Of a stretch of 64,000 nucleotides of DNA, positions 26,557 to 35,836 are shown in pieces (the first letter of the stretch is position 1; the number at the start of each line of letters is the position of its first letter). The DNA lies in NCBI GenBank assembly GCA_009775355.1, contig VSPN01000002.1, positions 1 to 64,000 of the forward strand, written 5' to 3'. The notes under the pieces were generated by a model. That model was not told where the DNA came from. It saw nothing but the letters and a program-made list of their open reading frames with translations, and did no database searches. Origin of the DNA: Muribaculaceae bacterium (GTDB taxonomy: Bacteria; Bacteroidota; Bacteroidia; Bacteroidales; Muribaculaceae). Both the position numbers and the translations under genes were made by a program.

Positions 26557-28061
26557 TGAGCATTCCATTTATTTCAGCAGAAGAGGCCGCCAGTGTGATA
26601 AAAAACGGCGATAATGTCGGCATGTCCGGCTTTACGGCCTCGGGAACGCCAAAAGTCGTAACGGTGGCCTTGGCCGAGAAGGCAAAGGCCCTCCATGAAA
26701 AAGGCGAACCTTTCAAAGTGAATCTCTACACCGGAGCCTCGACCAACGATCATGTAGACGGCGAGCTCTCGCGAGCCGAAGCCATCGGCATCCGCGTGCC
26801 TTATCAGAGTCACAAAGACTGCCGCAAGCTTGTCAACGGCGACGGCATCCACTACTCCGACATCCATCTGAGCCACCTGTCGCAGGATCTGCGTTACGGA
26901 TTTTACGGTGACATCGATGTGGCCATTATCGAGGCTACCGAGATGAGTCCGAACGGCGAGATTATTCTCGGCGCCGGCCTCGGCATGGCTCCCACAGTGG
27001 CGCAACTGGCAAAGAAGGTCATCATCGAGTATAGCAGCTACTATCACAACTCGTTCCGCGGATTCCACGACAACTACATACCGCTTGATCCTCCCAATCG
27101 CCGCGAGATCCCCATCTATAAGCCGAGCGACCGCATCGGCTCGCCGATCCTGAAGATCGATCCGAAAAAGATCATCGGTGTCGTGCCGTCGAACGCTTCA
27201 GAGAGCATCGCTCCCTTCACCGCTCCCGACGAGCTGACCTCTAAGATCGGCCAGAATATATGTGAATTTCTCGCTTCCGAGCTTCGCAACGGCAAGATTC
27301 CCAAAGAATTCCTGCCTATCCAGTCGGGCGTGGGCAATGTGGCCAACGCAGTGCTTTACGGTCTGGGTGAGAATCCGGAGATCCCGAGATTCGAGATGTA
27401 TACTGAGGTTATCCAGGATGCCGTGATGAAGCTCATGGAGGAAGGAAAATGCAAGTTTGCCTCGACATGCGCCCTGACATTCAGCGACGACGCGATGCTG
27501 CGCTTCATGGAGAACATCGACTTCTTCCGTGACAAAGTCGTGATGCGTCCGGGCGAGATCTCCAATCATCCGGAGATCGTGCGCCGACTCGGTCTGATCG
27601 CGATGAACACCGCACTCGAGGCCGACATCTTCGGTAATGTCAACTCTACACATGTGCTTGGCACAAAGATGATGAACGGCATCGGAGGATCGGCCGACTT
27701 CAGCCGAAACGCATACCTGTCGATCTTCTCCTGCCCCTCTATCCAGAAGGGAGGCAAGATATCGACATTCGTGCCGATGGTGTCGCACCTCGACCACAGC
27801 GAGCACTCTGTCAAGATTCTCGCCACAGAGCAGGGCGTGGCCGACCTCCGCGGCAAGGATCCCCGTCAGCGCGCCGAGACCATCATCGAGAACTGCGTGC
27901 ATCCGATGTACAAAGAACTCATGTGGGACTACCTCAAGCTCGCGGAGAAGAACGGCGGCGGACACACTCCGCATCATCTCCCGGCGGCATTCGCCCTCCA
28001 CGAGGCATTCATGGAGACAGGCGACATGCTCAACGCCGATTTCGCGAAATACGGAGAATAA
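26556..28061 (+). CDS. Acetyl-CoA hydrolase/succinate CoA-transferase family protein
   Basis: A 501-residue class I CoA-transferase of the acetate/succinate type. Seen: the N-terminal family start ISAEEAASVIKNGDNVGMSGF, the glycine loop QSGVGNVANAVLYGL, the segment MYTEVIQDAV containing the likely catalytic Glu that forms the glutamyl-CoA thioester, and the C-terminal EQGVADLRGKDPRQRAE. It probably moves CoA between acetate, propionate and succinate in the mixed fermentation of Bacteroidales. Monocistronic: own promoter upstream and a strong terminator 25 bases after the stop. Confidence 0.88.
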   Translation: MSIPFISAEEAASVIKNGDNVGMSGFTASGTPKVVTVALAEKAKALHEKGEPFKVNLYTGASTNDHVDGELSRAEAIGIRVPYQSHKDCRKLVNGDGIHYSDIHLSHLSQDLRYGFYGDIDVAIIEATEMSPNGEIILGAGLGMAPTVAQLAKKVIIEYSSYYHNSFRGFHDNYIPLDPPNRREIPIYKPSDRIGSPILKIDPKKIIGVVPSNASESIAPFTAPDELTSKIGQNICEFLASELRNGKIPKEFLPIQSGVGNVANAVLYGLGENPEIPRFEMYTEVIQDAVMKLMEEGKCKFASTCALTFSDDAMLRFMENIDFFRDKVVMRPGEISNHPEIVRRLGLIAMNTALEADIFGNVNSTHVLGTKMMNGIGGSADFSRNAYLSIFSCPSIQKGGKISTFVPMVSHLDHSEHSVKILATEQGVADLRGKDPRQRAETIIENCVHPMYKELMWDYLKLAEKNGGGHTPHHLPAAFALHEAFMETGDMLNADFAKYGE

Positions 28062-28084
28062 ACCGTATCATGACCATATCATGA

Positions 28085-28116
28085 AGCCGCGGCCTTGAAA
28101 CGGCCGCGGCTTTTTT
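28085..28116 (+). terminator. Factor-independent terminator after the CoA-transferase gene
   Basis: Ten-base GC-rich arms AGCCGCGGCC (28085-28094) and GGCCGCGGCT (28102-28111), seven-base loop, then six Ts. Confidence 0.93.
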
Positions 28117-28177
28117 AGGTAACATTTATTATTAAACAGGCTCTAAACAAGCTATTGAAAACAAACTGTCAAAAAAA

Positions 28178-29221
28178 GTGAAAACAACACGCAGACTGTC
28201 ACCCTCGCCGGCAGGCGACATAACCGTATTCAGGATCGAGAACACCTCAGGGGCGTGGGTGGAGGTTTCGTCGCTCGGCGCCGGCATCATCGGCGTCGGA
28301 GTTCCCGACCGTCTCGGCGAGATCGCCAACGTGGCCCTTGCCTATGATGATCCGGCCGATTACGTGGGCGACGGCCCCTGCCTCGGCAAATGCCCGGGGC
28401 GCTATGCCAACCGCATCGCCGGCGGCGACCTGACTGTGGCCGGACGCCGCTACAGGCTTGCCGTCAATTGCGGTCCGAACCATCTTCACGGAGGCCCGAC
28501 AGGTTTCCACAACCGCATATGGGATTGCGCCGAGACCGAAGGAGGAGTAGAATTCACATACCTTTCAGCCGACGGCGAGGAGAATTATCCCGGCAACCTG
28601 CGCGTGAAGGCTATCTACCGGTGGAGCGACGACAACACGCTCTCGCTTGAGTTTCACGCGGAGACCGACGCCGAGACAGTGGTCAACATGACCAATCACG
28701 CCTATTGGAACCTGCGTGGCGCCGACTCCGGAAGCGTGCTCGCGCACGAGTTGCGTCTGAAAGCGTCGCGATGGCTTGTGACAGATGAATCGCTTGTGCC
28801 GACAGGCGAACTCTCCGATGTCGGGGGCACTCCCATGGACTTTATGGCATTCAAGACACTCGGGAAGGATCTGCATGAGGATTTTCCCGCCGTGGTCTTC
28901 GGCAAAGGTTATGACAACTGTTGGGCCATAGACGGATGGCGAGAGGGACTGATGAGCCGCAATGCCGTCGAACTCCGCGACAAATGCAGCGGACGCACGC
29001 TGACCGTAGACTCCGACCAGCCCGGAGTGCAGGTCTACACCGCCAACTGGCTCAGTGACTCCCCCCGCAGAAAGGTCAGGAACTTCGATGATTACGATGG
29101 AGTGGCGATCGAGATGCAGGGATTTCCCGACGCGCCCAACCGATCGGAGTTTCCGTCGCAGACCCTGAGGCCCGGAGAGGAATACCGCAGGACCATCATA
29201 TTCAGGTTCGGCACATACTGA
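28178..29221 (+). CDS. galM: Aldose 1-epimerase
   Basis: A 347-residue galactose mutarotase-family enzyme starting at GTG. Family features seen: GKCPGRYANRI near 70, the first active-site His in NHLHGGPTGFHNRIW, the second in NMTNHAYWNL, and the base Glu in the C-terminal AIEMQGFPDAPN. No signal peptide, so cytoplasmic. It interconverts alpha and beta anomers of galactose or glucose to feed sugar catabolism. Eight bases separate it from the glycosyltransferase gene, so they may be one transcript. Confidence 0.9.
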   Translation: MKTTRRLSPSPAGDITVFRIENTSGAWVEVSSLGAGIIGVGVPDRLGEIANVALAYDDPADYVGDGPCLGKCPGRYANRIAGGDLTVAGRRYRLAVNCGPNHLHGGPTGFHNRIWDCAETEGGVEFTYLSADGEENYPGNLRVKAIYRWSDDNTLSLEFHAETDAETVVNMTNHAYWNLRGADSGSVLAHELRLKASRWLVTDESLVPTGELSDVGGTPMDFMAFKTLGKDLHEDFPAVVFGKGYDNCWAIDGWREGLMSRNAVELRDKCSGRTLTVDSDQPGVQVYTANWLSDSPRRKVRNFDDYDGVAIEMQGFPDAPNRSEFPSQTLRPGEEYRRTIIFRFGTY

Positions 29222-29229
29222 GCACCGAC

Positions 29230-30150
29230 ATGGAGAGAGAGGAAGTCAGCATAGTCATTCCGGTGCGCGACAGAGAAACGCTCGTCGGCCGCACGCTCGA
29301 CAGTGTGGCGGCCCAGACATGGCGTCCGCTGCACCTCATAGTGGTAGACAACAACTCTGCCGACGCGTCAGTGCGTAAAGTAAGCGAATGGGCGGGGGCC
29401 AGGGCCTCCGATACCGGTCTTCGTGTCACACAACTTCAGGAGACCCGCCCGGGAGCTTCTGCCGCCCGCAACCGTGGTCTTGAGGCCGTGACAGGCAGAT
29501 ATGTAATATTCTTCGACTCCGACGACGAGATGATGCCCGGCCTCGTAGAGCGGGCCATGGCCCGAGTCGGGGATGCCGACATAGTCTACTGGAAGGCGGA
29601 ACTTGTAGGCCTTGACGGCAGACGGTCGCTGAAGCCTTTCCACACCGACAGTCTTCTCCGGCGTCAGTTCTACAACTCCATGCTTGCCACACAGGTCTAT
29701 ATGGCCCGGGCCGACTTCATCAGGAGCATTGGAGGGTGGGAGGAACGGGCGGCGGTATGGAACGACTGGGAACTCGGCGTGCGCATTGCCCTCGCCTCGC
29801 CGCATAGCGTCGCCGTGCCTGAAGTGCTTGTGCGGATACACGCGCAGGCCGATTCCATCACCGGGCGCCGCTTCCGCGACAGGAGAGGGGAGTGGGAGAA
29901 GACCATCGCTATGGTCGACAGCCGGATCGCCGGGCATCCGCAGAAACAGCTCATGGAGTCCATGCTCGACTACCGGCGTGTCATCCTTGCCGCGCATTAT
30001 CGCCGGGAGGGAGACCGTGAAGGGGCTCGCCGTCTGCTCGCAGAGGCACTCCGTCGCAAAGGACTCTCCCTGCGTGAAAGAATAATGCTGCGCCTGATCT
30101 ACATATATACCGCAGCAGGAGGGCGCGGCGCATACTACTTCTGGAAATAG
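29230..30150 (+). CDS. Family 2 glycosyltransferase
   Basis: A 306-residue GT-A fold enzyme. The start EVSIVIPVRDRE and VVDNNSAD give the nucleotide-binding region, SAARNRGLEAVTG follows, and the metal-binding DxD is FFDSDDEMMPG (near residue 98). A later NDWELGVR is the usual ED-like catalytic area. No membrane segments. Likely transfers a sugar in surface-glycan assembly; acceptor and donor unknown. Sits between galM and the aldolase gene, eight bases after galM. Confidence 0.87.
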   Translation: MEREEVSIVIPVRDRETLVGRTLDSVAAQTWRPLHLIVVDNNSADASVRKVSEWAGARASDTGLRVTQLQETRPGASAARNRGLEAVTGRYVIFFDSDDEMMPGLVERAMARVGDADIVYWKAELVGLDGRRSLKPFHTDSLLRRQFYNSMLATQVYMARADFIRSIGGWEERAAVWNDWELGVRIALASPHSVAVPEVLVRIHAQADSITGRRFRDRRGEWEKTIAMVDSRIAGHPQKQLMESMLDYRRVILAAHYRREGDREGARRLLAEALRRKGLSLRERIMLRLIYIYTAAGGRGAYYFWK

Positions 30151-30191
30151 CAAGCGACTGCGTTTTCTTAAGAGTGATTAACGGCTGTTCG

Positions 30192-30223
30192 CTTGTGTGA
30201 TTGCGGAAAATTTTCTATATTTG
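30192..30223 (+). promoter_or_regulatory. Promoter for fructose-bisphosphate aldolase
   Basis: CTTG (30192-30195), 20 bases, TATATTTG (30216-30223). Predicted start near 30229, leaving an unusually long leader of about 130 bases for this window. Confidence 0.75.
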
Positions 30224-30358
30224 CATAAATTTTTGAGAATCTGATTGTCCCGATGACGGCCAGGATGCCGGCGTGAAGCCGATGAAAGTCATAAATATCA
30301 GGGCGACAGCATTTTCCGGTTAGACTTGTAAAAGAAATACCCATAATTTATTAAGAAC

Positions 30359-31360
30359 ATGGTAGATTATAAAAACTTAGGTCTTGTGAACACTAAAGAG
30401 ATGTTCGCAAAGGCAGTTCATGGCGGCTACGCCATCCCTGCGTTCAACTTCAACAACATGGAGCAGCTTCAGGCCATCATCAAGGCAGCGTCCGACACCA
30501 AGTCGCCCGTTATTCTCCAGGTTTCGAAGGGTGCGCGCAACTACGCCAATCCCATCCTTCTCCGCTACATGGCACAGGGTGCTGTGGAGTATGCTAAATC
30601 TCTCGGCTGGGAGAAGCCCCAGATCGTGCTTCACCTTGACCACGGTGACTCGTTCGAGCTCTGCAAGGACTGCATCGACAATGGTTTTTCGTCGGTGATG
30701 ATAGACGGCAGCCACCTCCCCTACGAGGAGAACGTGGCTCTCACAAAGCAGGTTTGCGATTATGCTCACAAATATGATGTGACAGTCGAGGGTGAGCTCG
30801 GCGTGCTCGCAGGTGTCGAGGACGAGGTGTCGTCCGACCACCACACATACACCGATCCTGAGGAGGTGATCGACTTCGTGACCAAGACCGGCTGCGACAG
30901 TCTCGCCATCTCGATCGGCACATCGCACGGCGCTTACAAGTTCACTCCCGAGCAGTGCACCCGCGACCCGAAGACAGGCCGTCTCGTTCCTCCTCCCCTG
31001 GCGTTCGACGTGCTTGAGGCAGTAGAAGCCAAGCTTCCCGACTTCCCCATCGTGCTCCACGGCTCATCTTCAGTTCCCCAGGAATATGTGGATATAATCA
31101 ACGCGAACGGCGGCAAGCTGCCCGATGCGATCGGTATTCCCGAGGAAGAGCTCCGCAAGGCAGCCAAGATGGACGTTTGCAAGATCAACATCGACTCAGA
31201 CAGCCGTCTCGCCATGACAGCCGCTGTGCGCAAGGTGTTCAACGACAAGCCGGGTGAGTTCGACCCCCGCAAATATCTCGGTCCGGCTCGCGACGAGATG
31301 GAGAAACTCTACAAGCACAAGATCGTGGCTGTGCTCGGCAGCGACGGCAAGGCAGAGTAA
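30359..31360 (+). CDS. fba: Fructose-bisphosphate aldolase, class II
   Basis: A 333-residue zinc aldolase. Seen: AFNFNNMEQLQA at the N-terminus, the zinc-site region LHLDHGDSFELC, VTVEGELGVLAGVED with following HHTYTDPEE, the His loop SIGTSHGAYKF and the phosphate-binding VLHGSSSVP. It splits fructose 1,6-bisphosphate to glyceraldehyde 3-phosphate and dihydroxyacetone phosphate, and runs in reverse for gluconeogenesis. Codon use looks strongly biased (many CTC, GGC, AAG), fitting high expression. Own promoter and a downstream hairpin make it monocistronic. Confidence 0.94.
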   Translation: MVDYKNLGLVNTKEMFAKAVHGGYAIPAFNFNNMEQLQAIIKAASDTKSPVILQVSKGARNYANPILLRYMAQGAVEYAKSLGWEKPQIVLHLDHGDSFELCKDCIDNGFSSVMIDGSHLPYEENVALTKQVCDYAHKYDVTVEGELGVLAGVEDEVSSDHHTYTDPEEVIDFVTKTGCDSLAISIGTSHGAYKFTPEQCTRDPKTGRLVPPPLAFDVLEAVEAKLPDFPIVLHGSSSVPQEYVDIINANGGKLPDAIGIPEEELRKAAKMDVCKINIDSDSRLAMTAAVRKVFNDKPGEFDPRKYLGPARDEMEKLYKHKIVAVLGSDGKAE

Positions 31361-31389
31361 TCCACGCCAGACAGAAAATAATAGATACG

Positions 31390-31422
31390 GCAAGGCCGGC
31401 GACATCGTGTCGCCGGCCTTGC
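31390..31422. terminator. 15-bp perfect hairpin after the aldolase gene
   Basis: GCAAGGCCGGCGACA (31390-31404) and its exact complement (31408-31422) with a three-base loop. No T-run follows on either strand; it sits between convergent fba and xseB and probably serves both ends. Confidence 0.7.
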
Positions 31423-31472
31423 TCGTCATTTGCCGGTGTAGTCAGCCAGGTCAGGCTGCGCTCACGCGCGGA

Positions 31473-31697
31473 TCATTCGGAAAGAGTGTCGTTAAGGGCC
31501 TGAAGGCATTTCTCGACTTCCTTGTCGGTCTTGAAGAGGCGTTCCTTGCAGAATTTAAGGAGCTCAAGTGCGCGGGCCGTGTAGGCGGCAAGCGAGTCGA
31601 TGTCGCACTGGTTAGCCTCCATTTTGAGGAGTATCTCCTCAATTTCTGAAATAGCCTCCTTGTATGATCCGGGAGTCTTGTCTGTCTGATTGGTCAT
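31473..31697 (-). CDS. xseB: Exodeoxyribonuclease VII small subunit
   Basis: A 74-residue helical protein with the XseB family core SYKEAISEIEEILLKMEANQCDIDSL read in two parts around residues 11-36 and a C-terminal helix ending EKCLQALND. It assembles in several copies on XseA to make the single-strand-specific nuclease. Its start overlaps the xseA stop by four bases (ATGA), typical for the pair. The long ends beyond the core are slightly divergent but nothing is broken. Confidence 0.88.
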   Translation of the reverse strand: MTNQTDKTPGSYKEAISEIEEILLKMEANQCDIDSLAAYTARALELLKFCKERLFKTDKEVEKCLQALNDTLSE

Positions 31698-33088
31698 ATG
31701 TTTTCAGATTTATTATCAATATCGGGTCTGCTGACAGAAACTATTTTTCCGCCGGCGAGAGTTGTCTCTATCACCGAGCCGGGAGGCACACCGGCAGGAT
31801 CCGTGACGGCATGACCGTCGACCCGGGTGATGCTGTAACCCCGGCGCAGAGTGTTGTCAGGACTCAGAAGCCGCAGCATGTCATCAAGACGGCGCAGCCG
31901 CTGTGTCTCGTTGCGGGTGATGGCGGCGGCACTGTTCTCCACCCGCAGGGCGGCACGGTCAAGACTGCCTCTGGCAGCGGCGATTCGTCCGGCGACATTG
32001 CTCCCGAGTCGGGAGGCATACTCCCCGAGCGCGAGGCGCTGGCGCATGACGCGTCCCTGAACAAGCGACGGCACCGACTGCGACAGTCCGGCGAGTTTCA
32101 TCTTTTCCTGAAGGATAAAGTTTCGTGCCAATGCCGGAATCTTCTGGCTCAGATTTGTGAGCCAGAGATGTTCTCCTCTCAATGCGTTGTTGCCATATGC
32201 GATGATACGGTTCATGTGATCGGTCAGATCCTCCCATGCTCCGCGCATCGAGTCGATTATGAAAGCGGCCACGGCAGTCGGTGTCTTGCACCGCACGCAT
32301 GCGATCTCGTCGAGCACCGTGCGGTCGCGCTCATGGCCGATGCCGACAATGACAGGGATCGGAAACAGAGCCACGCGGCGTGCGAGTTCGTAATTGTCGA
32401 AACCGTTGAGATCGGTAGTCGATCCGCCGCCACGGACGATCGCCACGGCGTCCCACATGTCGCGGGTCATCTCGACGCGGTCGAGAGCCGCCATGACTGT
32501 CGGTGCGGTTCGTTCGCCCTGCATCACTGCGGGGAAGAGCATTGTGTATATGGCAAACCCGTCGGGATTGTATGCAAGCTGATTGATGAAGTCTCCATAT
32601 CCGGCGGCCCCTTCTGCCGATATGACGGCTATCCGCTGCAGGGCGGGGGAGAGCGGCAACTGACGGTTGCGGCCGATGACGCCCTCGTGCGTGAGGCGTT
32701 CAAGAATCTCGCGGCGCACCCGCTCCATGTCGCCGAGCGTGTAGGTAGGATCTATATCGGATATGGTGAACGACAGGCCGTATATGCTGTGATGCGATGC
32801 CGAACCGCGCACGAGCACCTTCATGCCCGAAGCGATGTCGCGGCCGGTGGCGTCAAAGAACTTCCGGCGCAGTGCGGCAAGCGTGCCGCTCCATATCATG
32901 GCCCTGATCTTGGCGCGGGTTGTGCCTGACGCATCCTTCTCGACAAGTTCCATATAGCAGTGTCCGCCCGCCACGCGGAGGTCGGAGAACTCGGCCTGCA
33001 CCCATACGTTTTTCAGCCCGAACTCCTTGTTGATGGCGTTGGTGACGAGCTGCTGGAACTGCGAGAGCGTAAGTCTGTCAGTCTGCAT
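31694..33088 (-). CDS. xseA: Exodeoxyribonuclease VII large subunit
   Basis: About 464 residues from the ATG at 33088, which overlaps the end of the DUF4831 gene by 11 bases; longer frames read only out-of-frame sequence of that gene. The N-terminal OB-fold is LTLSQFQQLVTNAINKEF to about residue 100, followed by the catalytic domain (VISAEGAAGYGDF, RGGGSTTDLNGFDN, GIGHERDRTVLDEIA) and a C-terminal coiled region. It degrades single-stranded DNA in both directions during repair. Part of the nnr-DUF4831-xseA-xseB overlapping operon. Confidence 0.92.
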   Translation of the reverse strand: MQTDRLTLSQFQQLVTNAINKEFGLKNVWVQAEFSDLRVAGGHCYMELVEKDASGTTRAKIRAMIWSGTLAALRRKFFDATGRDIASGMKVLVRGSASHHSIYGLSFTISDIDPTYTLGDMERVRREILERLTHEGVIGRNRQLPLSPALQRIAVISAEGAAGYGDFINQLAYNPDGFAIYTMLFPAVMQGERTAPTVMAALDRVEMTRDMWDAVAIVRGGGSTTDLNGFDNYELARRVALFPIPVIVGIGHERDRTVLDEIACVRCKTPTAVAAFIIDSMRGAWEDLTDHMNRIIAYGNNALRGEHLWLTNLSQKIPALARNFILQEKMKLAGLSQSVPSLVQGRVMRQRLALGEYASRLGSNVAGRIAAARGSLDRAALRVENSAAAITRNETQRLRRLDDMLRLLSPDNTLRRGYSITRVDGHAVTDPAGVPPGSVIETTLAGGKIVSVSRPDIDNKSENI

Positions 33089-34172
33089 TGATCTCGCCGA
33101 TTTGCACAAGTGCGCCGTTGACAGGATTGAATGTGGCGAACGAGCGCGATTTCTTGTCGCTGAAAAGGGTGGGCTGCAGACCGAAACGCACTCCGAACTG
33201 CGCGCACTCCACCTCGTCGCTCCAGAGTTTCTCGCCGTCAAGCGAGAGCGACACCTCTGCGGCACCGGGTATGCAGTACATCACCGCGTCTTTCGGAAGT
33301 TTCTTCTCCTCTCCCTTGGCGTCGACAGGAATCTCCGGTTCGCGTGTGACGCGGACGTCGACGTAGACCGGATCACCCGAATAGTCGTCGGCTGCCACGA
33401 ATCCCGCGAAATCCGACATGCGGAAAAGCACGGATCTGCCGCTTTCCGCCGGTGTGAAAGCAAAAGAGCGGGTGACGGTACGCGATTCTGTCGTTCCCTT
33501 GAAAGCCGCCGTCATGGCCGCCTCCTGATGGGCGAGAGAAGCGAGCATCAGTTCGAGCTGACGCCCGTCGGTAGGCATGGTCTCGGCTGTGCCTCTGGTG
33601 AGCGATATTCTCGCGTCGCGGATCTCCATCAGACTCTCAGAGAGCATCTGGGCCTGTTTGGCAGAGGACTTCGAGGCGAGGAAATCCTCGTTGACATACT
33701 GCAGGTAAGCGCGCACGCCGGCGTCGGCCCGCTCCTCGGTGTCGGCAGCGGGGGTGAACGATTCGGGTGCGGGCGATTCCCTGTTGATCGAAAGCAGCAT
33801 TCCGTCATCGGCCACGCAGACCGACGTAACCGCACCCGGCTTGAGCTGCATCAGATAGCGGTTGTCGTTGTCGGCAGATCCGAACGGAACAGCCTTGACC
33901 GAAATGATCTCCCATTTCTCGGAGTCTTCTTTCACCACCCGGTCAGTGCCGATATATTTCTGCGCGTACTGGTAATACGGACCTGCGTGGCTTACGGTCT
34001 GCCTCGCGGTGATCTCGAATCTCACCGAAGTCACCGGAAGCGAGTATGCGAGCCCGTACTCGTTGTGTTTGTCAGCGGTCAGCAGGCGGGTCTGCTGGGA
34101 TCTGGCCGGGAGGCAGCATGCGATGGCTGCGGCGGCGATGAAGAAACAGGATATAGCTTTCATATCGGTCAT
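33078..34172 (-). CDS. DUF4831 family secreted protein
   Basis: A 364-residue protein with a signal peptide (MTDMKAISCFFIAAAAIACC, likely cut near residue 25). The following YGLAYSLPVTSVRFEI and YAQKYIGTD motifs are typical of the DUF4831 family, which is restricted to Bacteroidota and has no assigned role. The only Cys after the mature start is in the signal, so a lipoprotein is possible but there is no clear lipobox. The start codon overlaps the nnr stop by one base (TAATG). Confidence 0.82.
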   Translation of the reverse strand: MTDMKAISCFFIAAAAIACCLPARSQQTRLLTADKHNEYGLAYSLPVTSVRFEITARQTVSHAGPYYQYAQKYIGTDRVVKEDSEKWEIISVKAVPFGSADNDNRYLMQLKPGAVTSVCVADDGMLLSINRESPAPESFTPAADTEERADAGVRAYLQYVNEDFLASKSSAKQAQMLSESLMEIRDARISLTRGTAETMPTDGRQLELMLASLAHQEAAMTAAFKGTTESRTVTRSFAFTPAESGRSVLFRMSDFAGFVAADDYSGDPVYVDVRVTREPEIPVDAKGEEKKLPKDAVMYCIPGAAEVSLSLDGEKLWSDEVECAQFGVRFGLQPTLFSDKKSRSFATFNPVNGALVQIGEINAD

Positions 34173-35719
34173 TATTTGCGTGAAGAAAGAATCTGGCTTA
34201 TAGCCTTTCCGGTGTATGCGGCTATGTCGGAGGCCGTAAGACCGAACTCTCCGGTCTCGGCGGCGGCGAGATCGCCTGCGAGTCCGTGGACGTAGACCCC
34301 GATTGCCGCTGCGTATTCCGGATTATAGCCCTGGGCGAGAAAAGCCGTTATCACTCCGGTGAGAACATCTCCGGCACCTGCAGTAGCCATTCCCGGGTTT
34401 CCGGTCATGTTGAAATAGACGCGTCCGGTAGGGCGCACCACGGCGGTGTGATGTCCTTTGAGCACGATTATGATATTGTACTGGCGCGACATCTCTATGG
34501 CTGTCCGCAACCTTTCTTCCGAAGTCTTCTGCTCGCCGAAGAGACGGTCGAACTCGCCGATGTGCGGGGTGATGATGGTTTTCGGAGGGATAAGCGAGAG
34601 CATCGCAGGTCGCTGAGCTATGCAGTTTAGCGCGTCGGCGTCGAGGAGCAGCGGGGCGGTGCAGTTCTGCAGGAGCTGCTGCAGGGCGTTGGCCGTGGGT
34701 TCCTGAGTTCCTATGCCGGGTCCGGCCGCCACAGCCTGATGGTTGTGGTGGATCTTCATCTCGGTGATGAAGTGTTCGTTGCGGTCAGGCTCGAACATTG
34801 CTTCGGGCACGGCGGTCTGAAGTATTCCGAGGCCGCCGCGCGCGCCATGCACCGTCACCAGCCCTGCGCCGCTTTTGAGAGTGGCGCGTGCCGCCATTAC
34901 CGCCGCACCCATCATGCCTGTCGAGCCGGCGAAGAGCAACGCCGATCCGTAATCGCGTTTTCCGGTGAAAGGGAGTCTCGGGCGCAGCAGCGGCGCGATG
35001 TTTTTGGCATCGATCACAAAGAAGTTTGTCGGGGTATCCCTGATCTTCTCCTGATCGAGGTCTATGTCGAGGAGTTTCCACTCGCCGAGCACACTCTGGC
35101 TCTCGGCGAAAAAGAATGCGAGCCTCGGAAGCTGGAATGCAAGAGTGAGGTCGGCGTGCACTACGTCGCGCGGGTTGACACTGCCAGAAGTCTCCCAGTT
35201 TCCCATCAGCGAAGTGTCGCCATAAAGCCCGGAGGGAATATCGATCGACACCACGTAAGCCCCCGATTCATTGATATATCTTGCCACGGCCACGAATCCT
35301 CCCTGCATAGGCTGGTTGAGTCCGGAGCCGAAGAGGCCGTCGATCACGACATCATTCTTGCCTATGAAAGGAGGATTGAACGCGTGGGTAACCTCTGTGA
35401 AGTCAACGCCTTCCATTGTCATGAGGCGTTTGCACTCCTCATTGCAGTCGTGCGATAGCTTGCCTGTCACGTTGAACAGAAATATCTCTATACGCCGGTA
35501 GCCCTGTTCGATGAGCATCCTGGCTACGGCGAGGGCATCTCCGCCGTTGTTGCCCGGGCCGGCGATCACGACAATGCGCTGGCTCGGAAGAAAGCGCGAT
35601 ATGATCTCGCAGCTGACAAGAGTGGCGGCGCGTTCCATCAGTTCGATAGAACTGATCTGTTGCGACTCGCAGGTCGCGTTATCTATCTGTTGTATTCCCT
35701 GAGAATTGATAATTTTCAT
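34172..35719 (-). CDS. nnr: Bifunctional NAD(P)H-hydrate epimerase/dehydratase
   Basis: A 515-residue two-domain repair enzyme. The N-terminal YjeF epimerase domain (1-~210) contains VVIAGPGNNGGDALAVARML and the catalytic-Asp region DVVIDGLFGSGLN. The C-terminal ADP-dependent dehydratase (about 225-515) has AVAAGPGIGTQ, LLLDADALN and the nucleotide motif NPGMATAGAGDVLTG. It restores NAD(P)H damaged by hydration. First gene of the operon with DUF4831, xseA and xseB; its promoter lies about 85 bases upstream, inside the ruined TonB receptor. Confidence 0.92.
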   Translation of the reverse strand: MKIINSQGIQQIDNATCESQQISSIELMERAATLVSCEIISRFLPSQRIVVIAGPGNNGGDALAVARMLIEQGYRRIEIFLFNVTGKLSHDCNEECKRLMTMEGVDFTEVTHAFNPPFIGKNDVVIDGLFGSGLNQPMQGGFVAVARYINESGAYVVSIDIPSGLYGDTSLMGNWETSGSVNPRDVVHADLTLAFQLPRLAFFFAESQSVLGEWKLLDIDLDQEKIRDTPTNFFVIDAKNIAPLLRPRLPFTGKRDYGSALLFAGSTGMMGAAVMAARATLKSGAGLVTVHGARGGLGILQTAVPEAMFEPDRNEHFITEMKIHHNHQAVAAGPGIGTQEPTANALQQLLQNCTAPLLLDADALNCIAQRPAMLSLIPPKTIITPHIGEFDRLFGEQKTSEERLRTAIEMSRQYNIIIVLKGHHTAVVRPTGRVYFNMTGNPGMATAGAGDVLTGVITAFLAQGYNPEYAAAIGVYVHGLAGDLAAAETGEFGLTASDIAAYTGKAISQILSSRK

Positions 35720-35804
35720 CGGAAGTCGGGTTATGCGGTGTCAGTCAGCGGCGGAATCCGTCACTGTCGGCGTGGTCTTGAGAATCAAGAGTGATTACCG
35801 TTTA

Positions 35805-35836
35805 CAAATTTACTCAACAGTCGCGATTAATGCAAG
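35805..35836 (-). promoter_or_regulatory. Promoter for the nnr operon
   Basis: CTTG (35836-35833), 20 bases, TAAATTTG (35812-35805). It overlaps the last codons still open in the receptor pseudogene, so the deletion that shortened the receptor stopped just short of this promoter. Confidence 0.72.

Noticed and set aside
30229..30358. Riboswitch in the long aldolase leader
   Set aside because: About 130 bases with no strong stem-terminator pair or known aptamer motif that I can recognise.
33088..33265. Longer xseA start
   Set aside because: The extra codons are out-of-frame DUF4831 sequence; ATG 33088 gives the usual XseA N-terminus.
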